Shown: positions 1-6,751 of the stretch, one piece after another
Layout of the letters: every line of letters starts with the position of its first letter
How positions within the stretch are numbered: the first letter of the stretch is position 1
NCBI GenBank assembly: GCA_002410555.1
Contig: DHSR01000023.1
Coordinates: 592 to 44,373, forward strand
Length of the DNA: 43,782 bases
Direction: 5' to 3'
Source of the DNA: Bacteroidales bacterium UBA5281
GTDB taxonomy: Bacteria > Bacteroidota > Bacteroidia > Bacteroidales > Lentimicrobiaceae
The notes under the pieces: model-generated
Told to the model about the DNA's origin: nothing
Databases searched by the model: none
Seen by the model: only the letters and a program-made list of their open reading frames with translations
Made by a program: the position numbers and the translations under genes

Positions 1-36
1 TAGAGGTTGGAAATTAGAACCCTGAATAACATCCCT

Positions 37-84
37 TTGTCTCCTTATCTCTTTATCTCCTTATCTCCATGTCTCCTTGTCCCT
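37..84. repeat. Short degenerate CTCCTTAT-type tandem repeat
   Basis: A pyrimidine-rich stretch made of slightly varied copies of TCTCCTTAT/TCTCCATG/TCTCCTTG lies just upstream of the helicase promoter. It has no coding potential that I can support. It looks like a low-complexity microsatellite; any function is unknown. Confidence 0.5.
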
Positions 85-132
85 CAAAACAGATTATTTG
101 AAATCAAAAACCTGCAATCAAAAAATTAATTC

Positions 133-140
133 TACCTTTG
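133..140 (+). promoter_or_regulatory. -7 box of the helicase promoter (TACCTTTG)
   Basis: TACCTTTG matches the Bacteroidota -7 consensus TAnnTTTG exactly. No good -33 TTTG is seen at 19-21 bases upstream. Transcription would begin near 146, which is after the TTG at 77 and before the ATG at 164, so the box also helps decide the start of the helicase gene. Confidence 0.6.
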
Positions 141-163
141 CCCGCTTTATTTTAATTCAATTT

Positions 164-2011
164 ATGCTTAATTTTCAACAACTTGGCTTAAATCCCTCCC
201 TTTTACAGGCCGTGGAAGCTCTGGGTTTTAAGGAGCCCATGCCTGTTCAGGCAGAAGTAATACCCGTGCTCATCGAAAAACCTACCGACCTGGTAGGCCT
301 TGCACAAACCGGCACCGGCAAAACTGCCGCTTTTGGATTGCCTGTATTGCATCATATCGATCCTAAGGTAAAAAAGGTACAGGCATTGGTACTTTGTCCT
401 ACCCGCGAACTTTGCCTGCAGATTTCTCGCGACATGCGCAGTTATGCGGAATTTATTCCGGGAATCAAAATTGCCGCCATATATGGAGGTGCCAGCATAG
501 AGATACAGATCAGGCAATTGGGCGAAGGACCACAGATTATTGTTGCTACTCCGGGCCGGCTTAACGATATGATCCGCCGCAAAAAGGTGGACCTTAGTCA
601 TGTAGAATGGGCCGTACTCGACGAAGCTGATGAAATGCTCGACATGGGATTTCAGGAAGATGTAGATACCATCCTTGAAACCACACCCAAAGAAAAACAT
701 ACGCTTCTTTTTTCGGCTACCATGCCCGATGAAGTAGAACGTATTCTGGCCAAATACATGACCAATCCGGTAATAAAAACGGTTGGTAAACGCAATACCG
801 GTACGGCCAATGTAAAGCACATTTATTATATGGTACAAGCCCGCGACCGTTATGCCGCATTAAAACGCATTGCCGACTTTAATCCACGCATTTACGCCAT
901 TATCTTCTGTCGTACCCGCATCGAAACTCAGGAGATAGCCGATTCGCTTATCCGTGACGGCTACAGCGCAGATTCACTGCATGGCGACCTGTCACAGGCA
1001 GCCCGCGATAATGTTATGTCGCGCTTCCGCAACAGAACCATTCAAATGCTGGTTGCTACCGATGTGGCAGCCCGTGGCCTGGACGTAAATGACCTAACGC
1101 ATGTAATCAATTATAATCTCCCTGACGATTCAGAAGTTTACCTTCATCGAAGTGGACGCACCGGAAGGGCCGACAAAACCGGAACCTGCGTTTCAATCAT
1201 TAACCTGAAGGAAAAATACAAGATCAAACAAATAGAGAAAAAAATTGGCCGGGAATTTGGGAAAGCCAAAGTTCCCACCGGTGTTCAGGTATGTGAAAAA
1301 CAACTGTTTCAGCACGTCGACCGTATGGAAAATGTGGATATAGACGAAGAGATTGAATCCTTTTTGCCCGTTATTTATCGCAAACTGGAATGGATGAACC
1401 GTGAAGAAATTATCAAACGCTTTGTTTCCCTCGAGTTTAACCGCTTTCTGGAATATTATCGCGATGCCCGTGATTTAAATGTGGATGAAACCCAGCGTTC
1501 CAGAGACAAAGAGCCTTCTGAAGATCGCGGCAAACGCAGAGACAAACATGGGGAAAGTCGTGATCGAAACGAACGCGGTGATAAGGGTGACCGGCGCATT
1601 CGTGACGATCGTGATGCGGATTTCACACGTATGTTTCTCAGCGTAGGTCGCAAGGATAAAGTGCTGCCTCCGCAAATCATCGGCATCATCAATGAGGTAA
1701 CCCGTTCCCGCGAAATCCGCATCGGACGGATAGATATACTTGACAACTATTCTTTTGTAGATGTGGACAGTAATTCGGTAGGTAAAATACTCAAAGCGTT
1801 TGCCAATGAACATGCCAACCCCCGGGGCATAAGAATAGAAAAAGCCTCAGAACGCAATGAAGACAATTCAGGCAGTCATAAAAAAACCAGGTTTGTTCCA
1901 TCAAAATTCAGCAAGCGTGGAAAGCCTTCAGGAGATAAACAATACAGTGACGACGTATGGAAAAAACCTGAACGCAAAAACCCTGCCTTCCGTAAGAAAA
2001 AAGGGAAATAA
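164..2011 (+). CDS. deaD: DEAD-box ATP-dependent RNA helicase, DeaD/CshA/DbpA type
   Basis: This cytoplasmic helicase unwinds RNA duplexes with ATP, typically in ribosome assembly, mRNA turnover and cold adaptation. All core motifs are visible: Q motif near residues 22-29, Walker A AQTGTGKT (47-54), PTREL, TPGR, DEAD (153-156), SAT, the ATDVAARGLD motif V and HRSGRTGR motif VI. After the helicase core comes a highly charged Arg/Asp/Glu/Lys linker. It is followed by a DbpA-like RNA-binding domain (around MFLSVGRKDK to the IDILDNYSFVDV segment) and a basic Lys/Arg tail. The reading frame is open from a TTG at 77. I chose ATG 164 because the -7 promoter box lies between the two and family members begin close to this Met. 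The protein is then 615 residues. The exact subfamily name is uncertain; the family is not. Confidence 0.93.
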   Translation: MLNFQQLGLNPSLLQAVEALGFKEPMPVQAEVIPVLIEKPTDLVGLAQTGTGKTAAFGLPVLHHIDPKVKKVQALVLCPTRELCLQISRDMRSYAEFIPGIKIAAIYGGASIEIQIRQLGEGPQIIVATPGRLNDMIRRKKVDLSHVEWAVLDEADEMLDMGFQEDVDTILETTPKEKHTLLFSATMPDEVERILAKYMTNPVIKTVGKRNTGTANVKHIYYMVQARDRYAALKRIADFNPRIYAIIFCRTRIETQEIADSLIRDGYSADSLHGDLSQAARDNVMSRFRNRTIQMLVATDVAARGLDVNDLTHVINYNLPDDSEVYLHRSGRTGRADKTGTCVSIINLKEKYKIKQIEKKIGREFGKAKVPTGVQVCEKQLFQHVDRMENVDIDEEIESFLPVIYRKLEWMNREEIIKRFVSLEFNRFLEYYRDARDLNVDETQRSRDKEPSEDRGKRRDKHGESRDRNERGDKGDRRIRDDRDADFTRMFLSVGRKDKVLPPQIIGIINEVTRSREIRIGRIDILDNYSFVDVDSNSVGKILKAFANEHANPRGIRIEKASERNEDNSGSHKKTRFVPSKFSKRGKPSGDKQYSDDVWKKPERKNPAFRKKKGK

Positions 2012-2042
2012 CCCGCTCAGCATTAAAACATAAGCCAATAGA

Positions 2043-2072
2043 AAAGGATGTCTGTTGACATCCTTTATTATT
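2043..2072. terminator. Rho-independent terminator between convergent helicase and trxB
   Basis: AAAGGATGTC (2043-2052) and GACATCCTTT (2057-2066) form a perfect 10-bp stem with a TGTT loop. The stem ends in T-rich sequence on the plus strand and is preceded by an A-run, so it could also serve trxB on the minus strand. Confidence 0.8.
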
Positions 2073-2091
2073 TAGTTCCCTTTATATTTAA

Positions 2092-3033
2092 TTAACTTTC
2101 CAGGGCAAGAAATCTTTCGGCTTCCATAGCTGCCATACAACCGGTGCCGGCAGCAGTAACGGCCTGTCTGAAAACATGATCCTGAACATCTCCTGCTGCG
2201 AACACTCCCGGAATATTCGTTTGGGTGGTTCCTGGTTTGGTTTTAATATACCCATTATCATGCATGTGAACATATTTGGCAAAAAGTTCAGTATTGGGTT
2301 TGTGTCCGATGGCTACAAAAAAGCCTTCAACGTCAATGGTACGTTTTTCTCCCGTTTTGACATTCTCAAGCAAAGCACCGGTAACAATTTTACCATCGCC
2401 AAGCACTTCGCGGGTTATATGATTCCACAGGATTTCAATATTCGGAGTATCCATTACGCGTTTTTGCATGGCTTTGCTGGCGCGAAATTCATCCCGGCGC
2501 ACAATCATATAAACTTTGCGACCCAGTTTAGACAGGTACGAGGCCTCTTCACAGGCGGTGTCTCCTCCGCCAACCACGGCCATATTCTTACCACGGAAGA
2601 AAAAGCCGTCACAGGTAGCACAAGCCGATACGCCGTGACCCATATATTTGGTTTCTGACTCCAGTCCAATATATTGTGCCGTAGCTCCGGTAGCAATAAT
2701 AATCGTTTCTGCCAGCATTGTTTTGGTTTCATCCGCAACTACCCGGAATGGTCTTTGTGAGAGATCCACTTCGGTAACAATGCCCCAGCGCATATCGGTT
2801 CCGAAACGTTCAGCCTGCCGTTGCATATCCATCATCATCTCAGGACCCTGTACCCCATCGGGATAACCAGGAAAATTATCAACTTCGGTAGTCGTAGTCA
2901 ACTGGCCGCCCGGTTGCAACCCCTGATACACTACTGGTTTAAGATCAGCCCTGGCAGCATAAATGGCTGCAGTATAGCCTGCCGGCCCGGATCCGATAAT
3001 CAAACATTTAATTTTTTCAACTTCTTGATTCAT
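2092..3033 (-). CDS. trxB: Thioredoxin-disulfide reductase
   Basis: This flavoenzyme uses NADPH to reduce thioredoxin in the cytoplasm. The 313-residue length is normal for the low-molecular-weight bacterial type. Visible features are the N-terminal FAD dinucleotide site GSGPAG (residues 14-19), the redox-active CATC pair (Cys138 and Cys141), the NADPH site VGGGDTA (154-160) and the C-terminal FAD motif GVFAAGDVQD. It stands alone, convergent with the helicase, and has its own promoter upstream at about 3073-3103. No thioredoxin gene lies next to it. The ATG at 3033 is the only good start before the FAD motif. Confidence 0.96.
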   Translation of the reverse strand: MNQEVEKIKCLIIGSGPAGYTAAIYAARADLKPVVYQGLQPGGQLTTTTEVDNFPGYPDGVQGPEMMMDMQRQAERFGTDMRWGIVTEVDLSQRPFRVVADETKTMLAETIIIATGATAQYIGLESETKYMGHGVSACATCDGFFFRGKNMAVVGGGDTACEEASYLSKLGRKVYMIVRRDEFRASKAMQKRVMDTPNIEILWNHITREVLGDGKIVTGALLENVKTGEKRTIDVEGFFVAIGHKPNTELFAKYVHMHDNGYIKTKPGTTQTNIPGVFAAGDVQDHVFRQAVTAAGTGCMAAMEAERFLALES

Positions 3034-3072
3034 AATAATGTGATTGTAGGAATTAACATTCTTTTAACTTTT

Positions 3073-3103
3073 CAAAAGTAAACATTTTGGACTTAGCTCC
3101 AAA
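3073..3103 (-). promoter_or_regulatory. trxB promoter (TTTG-N19-TACTTTTG)
   Basis: Read on the minus strand, TTTG (3103-3100) is followed after 19 bases by TACTTTTG (3080-3073), an exact TAnnTTTG box. Transcription would begin about 35 bases ahead of the trxB ATG. Confidence 0.75.
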
Positions 3104-3192
3104 AATATGCCAAACATTTAACTTATTGATTTCGTGCTGATTATCAAATAGACAAATTGACACTTGCGAATTATTTCATTTTTAATACTTTT

Positions 3193-3225
3193 TTTGTTTT
3201 TAAAAGCTAAAAATTAGTAAATTTG
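3193..3225 (+). promoter_or_regulatory. tRNA-Pro promoter (TTTG-N21-TAAATTTG)
   Basis: TTTG at 3193-3196 and TAAATTTG at 3218-3225 match the Bacteroidota vegetative promoter, with a 21-base spacer. The predicted start is a few bases ahead of the mature tRNA. Confidence 0.75.
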
Positions 3226-3236
3226 CAGGCTCAACC

Positions 3237-3310
3237 CGGGGTGTGGCGCAGTTGGCTAGCGTACTTGCATGGGGTGCAAGTGGTCGTCAGTTCGAGTCTG
3301 ACCACTCCGA
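3237..3310 (+). tRNA. tRNA-Pro (anticodon GGG)
   Basis: The sequence folds as a full cloverleaf of 74 bases. The acceptor stem pairs CGGGGTG with CACTCCG (one G-T pair). The D stem is GCGC/GCGT, and the anticodon stem CTTGC/GCAAG has loop ATGGGGT with T33 and anticodon GGG at 3271-3273. The T arm is GTCAG-TTCGAGT-CTGAC. The CCA end is not encoded, as is usual in this phylum. It reads CCC and CCU codons. It has its own promoter upstream and a terminator downstream, so it is a single-gene transcript. Confidence 0.95.
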
Positions 3311-3321
3311 CATAGAGAATC

Positions 3322-3356
3322 AAGGCCTTCAGAGATTTCTGAGGGCCTTTTTTTTG
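3322..3356 (+). terminator. Terminator of tRNA-Pro
   Basis: A 12-bp stem (3322-3333 with 3338-3349, one G-T pair) with loop GATT runs straight into eight or more T residues. It is a textbook intrinsic terminator. Confidence 0.9.
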
Positions 3357-3459
3357 CGGTGTACAAACAATTTGCTGCACTGCACTATTATTTCAGCAAA
3401 AGCAAAGGATATAATTCCATAGATGAACCTCCTTCCGGTAAAGCATTTTCGCCACTAAG

Positions 3460-3502
3460 GCCTGCCCGCATGCGTATGCAGGCAGGCACAGTGCATTGTG
3501 CC
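3460..3502. repeat. Palindromic GC-rich intergenic element
   Basis: GCCTGCC (3460-3466) pairs with GGCAGGC (3481-3487), and GCAT with ATGC inside it, around the loop GCGT. An overlapping second hairpin pairs GGCACA (3485-3490) with TGTGCC (3497-3502). The element lies in the 3357-3533 gap, which holds no gene I can support. Related CCTGCC-containing sequences occur near 10119 and 13511, so it may be a dispersed intergenic repeat. Confidence 0.5.
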
Positions 3503-3533
3503 ATTCTGATAACCTCAATGCATGGCTGTGGGT

Positions 3534-3562
3534 AAAAAAAAACCGGACAATTGCTTGTCCGG
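3534..3562 (-). terminator. Terminator of the sigma/anti-sigma operon
   Basis: On the minus strand CCGGACAA and TTGTCCGG form a perfect 8-bp stem with loop GCAA, followed by nine T residues. It sits 38 bases past the stop codon of the TPR anti-sigma gene. Confidence 0.9.
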
Positions 3563-3600
3563 CCCTTTTGGATTATCAATGATCTTTATGCAGGGTGTGT

Positions 3601-4362
3601 TTACTTGCGGCCCAGTTTTTCGAGAATTTTATCGGCTTCCTGGTGATGGTAGTTGTTTTTATCGGCCGCAATCATGCGAAATTGTTCAACGGCAAAATCA
3701 ATTTGCTCATTTTTAAGATAGCACAGCCCGAGGTACCATTCGGCATGCTCTACATAGAGGTTGTTCTTATCCGCAATAATGTATTTAAATGCCTTTACAG
3801 CATCATCAATACGATTAGTTTCGATGTAAGAAATTCCATTGTAGAACCATACTGCAATATTGGAGCTATCCTTATCAAGTATTTCGGCAAAAAGCAGGGA
3901 AGCTCCCTGGTAATCTTTCTGCTGAAACTTAAGAATAGCTTCCACAATGTTTGCATTTCCCGAACGGGTGAGTTCAATACTACGATCGGAATCGTAATAC
4001 ATACTAAACAACTTGTCGGCCGTGTAGGAGCGTTGCTGAGTCAGCAGTAATGCACCGCCCGCTATTATCAGTATTGCAATAACTGCAGCAGCAGCTAATT
4101 GCCACCTCCGCGGTTGCAGGCTGATAATTTTGGGAGCAACATTCTGCTGTTTCGAATCATTAAATACGCTGACAACTTTTCGTCGGAACTCTATAACATC
4201 TTCGTTCTGAAGAACGTCGTTGAGTTCTTTGTCCAGTTTCAGCTCTGCCGATAGCTCTGCATTGCTTTGCAGCTCTTTGCCGAACCACCGGAGTTCATCC
4301 TCTTTCATTTCCCCGGCTATAAATCTTTCGATTAGCTGGGAATACTTGAGTTTTTTAGTCAT
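3601..4362 (-). CDS. Membrane-anchored TPR protein, putative anti-sigma factor
   Basis: The 253-residue product has a cytoplasmic-type N-terminal part (about 1-86) and one strong membrane helix (about 88-108, with Arg-Arg just before it). Its C-terminal half (about 140-250) holds three TPR-like helix pairs and is predicted to lie in the periplasm. The start at 4362 overlaps the stop of the upstream ECF sigma gene by 8 bases, so the two are probably translationally coupled. Gene order and topology are those of a sigma/anti-sigma pair. The N-terminal part (for example the FIAGEMKEDELRWF segment) would then hold the sigma factor. I see no zinc-binding His/Cys motif of the classic ZAS fold, so the anti-sigma role is an inference. 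The TPR part would be the sensor or the target of a protease. An in-frame ATG lies 10 codons upstream, inside the sigma gene; the coupled start is preferred. Confidence 0.75.
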   Translation of the reverse strand: MTKKLKYSQLIERFIAGEMKEDELRWFGKELQSNAELSAELKLDKELNDVLQNEDVIEFRRKVVSVFNDSKQQNVAPKIISLQPRRWQLAAAAVIAILIIAGGALLLTQQRSYTADKLFSMYYDSDRSIELTRSGNANIVEAILKFQQKDYQGASLLFAEILDKDSSNIAVWFYNGISYIETNRIDDAVKAFKYIIADKNNLYVEHAEWYLGLCYLKNEQIDFAVEQFRMIAADKNNYHHQEADKILEKLGRK

Positions 4363-4936
4363 CGGACAGAAATTTATGGCACTTGGGATCATTGATAATT
4401 TTCTTTTTTAGTTCCTCCTTACAGAGGTATTTACGCGTTTTGGCATACTTCTCGGTTTTGTAACCCATCTCATCAGCTATTTGCCTTAAACTAATGTTTT
4501 TCATAAACATTAACAGCACTTTTTGACAATCGGCATTGAGCGTAAGGAAATGTTGATGATATAAACGCATTTTTTCCAGATTCTCAGTATGCAATTCAGC
4601 AACTTCACTCTCGGGAAGGGCTGCAAAATTTTCCAATTCAACAAGCTGAACCCTGATCTTTCGTAGTTCTGTCAGTTTCTGTAACCAGAGATTACGGCTT
4701 ACCGAATAAAGATAAGTATGAAAAGAACTGTTTAAATCAAGACTGTGCGTCTTAATTTTCTTATAAATCACTATCAGTGAATCCTGAAAAATATCTTCAG
4801 CATCCTCATCACTTCCGCTATTACTCATCACCAGATATCTAATCATCGGATAATCAGTCTGATATATATATCTAATGATGAAGTCACTTCGTAAGCGCAA
4901 GCCTTCAATGATTGCTTCATCAGAATAGTGAATCAT
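4355..4936 (-). CDS. ECF-type RNA polymerase sigma factor
   Basis: This 193-residue protein is a group IV sigma-70 family member that would direct RNA polymerase to a small regulon. Region 2 lies in the first half, with the acidic EDAEDIFQDSLIVIYKK segment typical of sigma2 and HTYLYSVSRNLWLQK after it. Region 4 lies near the C-terminus, with a helix-turn-helix at LRQIADEMGYKTEKYAKTRK. There is no region 1 or 3, as expected for ECF factors. The gene is first in a two-gene operon with the TPR anti-sigma candidate. It is divergent from a T9SS-secreted protein gene, and both leaders share an identical two-block motif (see 4948-4976 and 5132-5160). This suggests autoregulation. Which ECF group it belongs to I cannot say. 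Confidence 0.92.
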   Translation of the reverse strand: MIHYSDEAIIEGLRLRSDFIIRYIYQTDYPMIRYLVMSNSGSDEDAEDIFQDSLIVIYKKIKTHSLDLNSSFHTYLYSVSRNLWLQKLTELRKIRVQLVELENFAALPESEVAELHTENLEKMRLYHQHFLTLNADCQKVLLMFMKNISLRQIADEMGYKTEKYAKTRKYLCKEELKKKIINDPKCHKFLSDD

Positions 4937-4947
4937 TTTATTGTATG

Positions 4948-4976
4948 TTAATCAGATTTTTTTGAAAAGGTAATAC
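4948..4976 (-). promoter_or_regulatory. Two-block motif in the sigma factor leader (copy 1)
   Basis: On the minus strand the sequence is GTATTACC, then 12 bases starting TTTT, then TCTGATTAA, ending 11 bases before the sigma ATG. The same blocks with the same 12-base gap occur on the plus strand at 5132-5160. It may be the promoter recognised by the sigma factor encoded here. Alternatively, TACCTTTT may act as a degenerate -7 box with TCTGATTAA as an operator just after the start of transcription. Confidence 0.6.
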
Positions 4977-5003
4977 GGTTTTTAGCATTTTTTTTTAAAA
5001 TAG

Positions 5004-5089
5004 TTATCAACAATGTTGATTTAGTTGTTGGCAAGCAAGATAATATAAAAAATTATCAACATGCAACATGCTCATTATCAACTTGATAA
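5004..5089. promoter_or_regulatory. Cluster of TTATCAAC palindromes between divergent promoters
   Basis: TTATCAAC occurs at 5004, 5053 and 5075. The first copy is part of the palindrome ATCAACA-A-TGTTGAT (5006-5020). The third is part of TTATCAA-C-TTGATAA (5075-5089). Such spaced palindromes between two divergent genes suggest binding sites for a dimeric regulator. TTATCAACA is also one base from the DnaA box TTATCCACA. No protein can be named. Confidence 0.45.
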
Positions 5090-5131
5090 GCATTTTGTCG
5101 ATATCTTTTTCATAAAATCTTTCATTTTTTG

Positions 5132-5160
5132 GTATTACCTTTTTGATTTTTTCTGATTAA
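5132..5160 (+). promoter_or_regulatory. Two-block motif upstream of the T9SS gene (copy 2)
   Basis: GTATTACC (5132-5139), 12 bases starting TTTT, then TCTGATTAA (5152-5160). It is identical in both blocks and in spacing to the copy in front of the sigma gene, but points the other way, toward the secreted protein gene. It lies 84 bases ahead of that gene's TACTTTTG box, so the gene may have two promoters. Confidence 0.6.
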
Positions 5161-5243
5161 TAGAGGAATCATTATCCTTAAATGCTGAAAAATGCAAAAG
5201 AGTTTAACCTTTTAATATTTTTTTTCAACAAAGATAATTTTTC

Positions 5244-5251
5244 TACTTTTG
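5244..5251 (+). promoter_or_regulatory. -7 box upstream of the T9SS protein gene (TACTTTTG)
   Basis: An exact TAnnTTTG box. The -33 region is only a T-run ending in TTTTC, so the promoter may be weak or assisted. It predicts a leader of about 145 bases that contains two mutually exclusive small hairpins (TTGGTA/TACCAA at 5283-5306 and AAAAGT/ACTTTT at 5296-5311). Confidence 0.55.
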
Positions 5252-5403
5252 AGCATCAGTTCTTTAATCAAAAATCACCTCATTGGTATGGTATTAAAAG
5301 TACCAACTTTTCAATTAAATGAACAACAAAAATAACCAGGATTTTTTTGCAATCAAAATTTATAACCACAAACAACCGATTATTAACAAAAATCCCCGTA
5401 ACA

Positions 5404-6618
5404 ATGAAAAAAAATCTTACACTTTCGCTTTCAGTACTCAGTTTAGTACTCTTGTTTGCCTCATCCGTACTGGCACAATCTGACATAAACGGATCAGTGC
5501 TCTACCACAAGATGGCCAACAAACCCATTCCATCTGTAAATCTTAATCTTATAGATGTAGATGGAAATTTAGTGGCAACCACCACCACCGCATTAAATGG
5601 TTCGTTTACCTTCGCCAATGTGCCCTATGGTACTTACTCTTTGGAAGCTTCCACTTCAATCTCTGCCGGCGGCATCAACATGGCCGATGCCTTTTTAATG
5701 TTCATGCATTTACTTAACATCTATCCTTTTAGTCCAATACAGCAACTAGCCGCTGATGTTGACGGCGATGGCAGTGTTACCTGGAACGACTATTTTACCG
5801 TTTTGACCGGATGGTTTGTTCAGGGCTATCCTTACCCGGCAGGCCCCTGGGTTTTTGAAACCACTACCTATACCCACTCCGCCAACAAAACCAATTGGCC
5901 AACTATGGGCGGTTCAAGTTCTGGTGATGTGAACGGCACCTTTGTACCCTCCACCCGCGATGTACCTGCAATAGATGTTAATTATACCCAACAGGCTTTA
6001 ACCCCTGAATTCACCCTAAACATTGAAGCCGGTGATGTGACAGAAGTTTCTGCACTGGGTATGCTTATAAATTATGCTGCCAATGAAATTGACATTGCCC
6101 GGGTAAGCAGCCCGCTTGGCGACCTCAGCTATACGGTTGAAAATGGTCAGATCCGAGCCACCTGGGTCAATGAAACCGGTACCGGCAAATCGCTTACCAG
6201 TGGAAATGCGGTATTGATAATTGAAGGAAACACTACAGCCGCCTATAAGGGTGGTGATCTTAAATTTGAATTGGATGCCCGCAGCCACCTGGTTGACAAG
6301 CAGGGCAATCTGGTTGCCGCCCGTTTTACTGTTCCCGGACTTACTGCAGGCGAACACCTTTCAGGCAACTTCCCAAACCCGTTTAATGGCACCACAACCA
6401 TTAAATACACCTTACCTGAAGACGGATATGTAAATATTAACCTGTACAATCAGCAGGGACAACTGGTTAAGGTAATTGCCAGCAAAAAAGCTACTGCCGG
6501 AAACCATCAGGTAGAGGTGAACAGTGAAGGTCTTACTGCCGGAGTATACTACTATACCCTTCAGACAAAAGGCAACCAACCCCTGAACGAAACCAGGCGC
6601 ATGATAATAACCCGTTAA
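5404..6618 (+). CDS. Secreted protein with dockerin-like, cohesin-like and T9SS sorting domains
   Basis: The 404-residue product begins with a clear Sec signal peptide (KK at 2-3, hydrophobic core, likely cut after Ala24 in VLAQ). Next comes a carboxypeptidase-regulatory/Cna-B-like beta domain (about 28-85). A dockerin-like segment follows, with a calcium-loop sequence DVDGDGSVTWND (118-129). Residues of about 190-300 resemble a cohesin-type or otherwise beta-sandwich adhesion domain. Residues 319-404 form a type IX secretion C-terminal sorting domain (FPNPFN at its start, GVYYYTLQ near its end). The protein should be exported and fixed to the cell surface or released. It is divergent from the ECF sigma operon and shares a promoter motif with it, so it is a likely member of that regulon. 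Upstream in-frame codons from 5347 do not fit a signal peptide; the start at 5404 does. Confidence 0.82.
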   Translation: MKKNLTLSLSVLSLVLLFASSVLAQSDINGSVLYHKMANKPIPSVNLNLIDVDGNLVATTTTALNGSFTFANVPYGTYSLEASTSISAGGINMADAFLMFMHLLNIYPFSPIQQLAADVDGDGSVTWNDYFTVLTGWFVQGYPYPAGPWVFETTTYTHSANKTNWPTMGGSSSGDVNGTFVPSTRDVPAIDVNYTQQALTPEFTLNIEAGDVTEVSALGMLINYAANEIDIARVSSPLGDLSYTVENGQIRATWVNETGTGKSLTSGNAVLIIEGNTTAAYKGGDLKFELDARSHLVDKQGNLVAARFTVPGLTAGEHLSGNFPNPFNGTTTIKYTLPEDGYVNINLYNQQGQLVKVIASKKATAGNHQVEVNSEGLTAGVYYYTLQTKGNQPLNETRRMIITR

Positions 6619-6640
6619 TAATCAACAGGTTTTGTGGGAG

Positions 6641-6671
6641 ACAGGGAATCGTACGATTCCCTGTTTTTTTT
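6641..6671 (+). terminator. Terminator of the T9SS protein gene
   Basis: ACAGGGAATC (6641-6650) and GATTCCCTGT (6655-6664) form a perfect 10-bp stem with loop GTAC, followed by a run of T residues. It separates the secreted protein gene from the TPR-CHAT gene. Confidence 0.92.
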
Positions 6672-6703
6672 ATCCGGTTACTATTTTATATTGGGTAACT
6701 TCT

Positions 6704-6711
6704 TATATTTG
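6704..6711 (+). promoter_or_regulatory. -7 box of the TPR-CHAT gene (TATATTTG)
   Basis: An exact TAnnTTTG box about 40 bases ahead of the start codon. I see no matching -33 TTTG; the -33 area carries an inverted repeat GTTAC/GTAAC (about 6677-6699) instead, which could be an operator. Confidence 0.55.
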
Positions 6712-6751
6712 TAGGCAATAAAAGCCCTTTGCGGGACGCTCCGCTAATCTG

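Noticed and set aside
77..163. Upstream extension of the helicase from TTG 77
   Set aside because: It lies ahead of the TACCTTTG promoter box and adds a non-conserved segment; ATG 164 fits better.
1456..1813. Minus-strand frames inside the helicase gene
   Set aside because: They are compositional shadows of the charged linker and have no motif of their own.
3388..3579. Minus-strand 63-residue frame
   Set aside because: It runs through the palindromic element and the terminator of the anti-sigma gene and resembles no protein.
5004..5089. Replication origin
   Set aside because: TTATCAACA sites are one base off the DnaA box, there is no dnaA, dnaN, gidA or similar gene nearby, and the sites also fit a local regulator.
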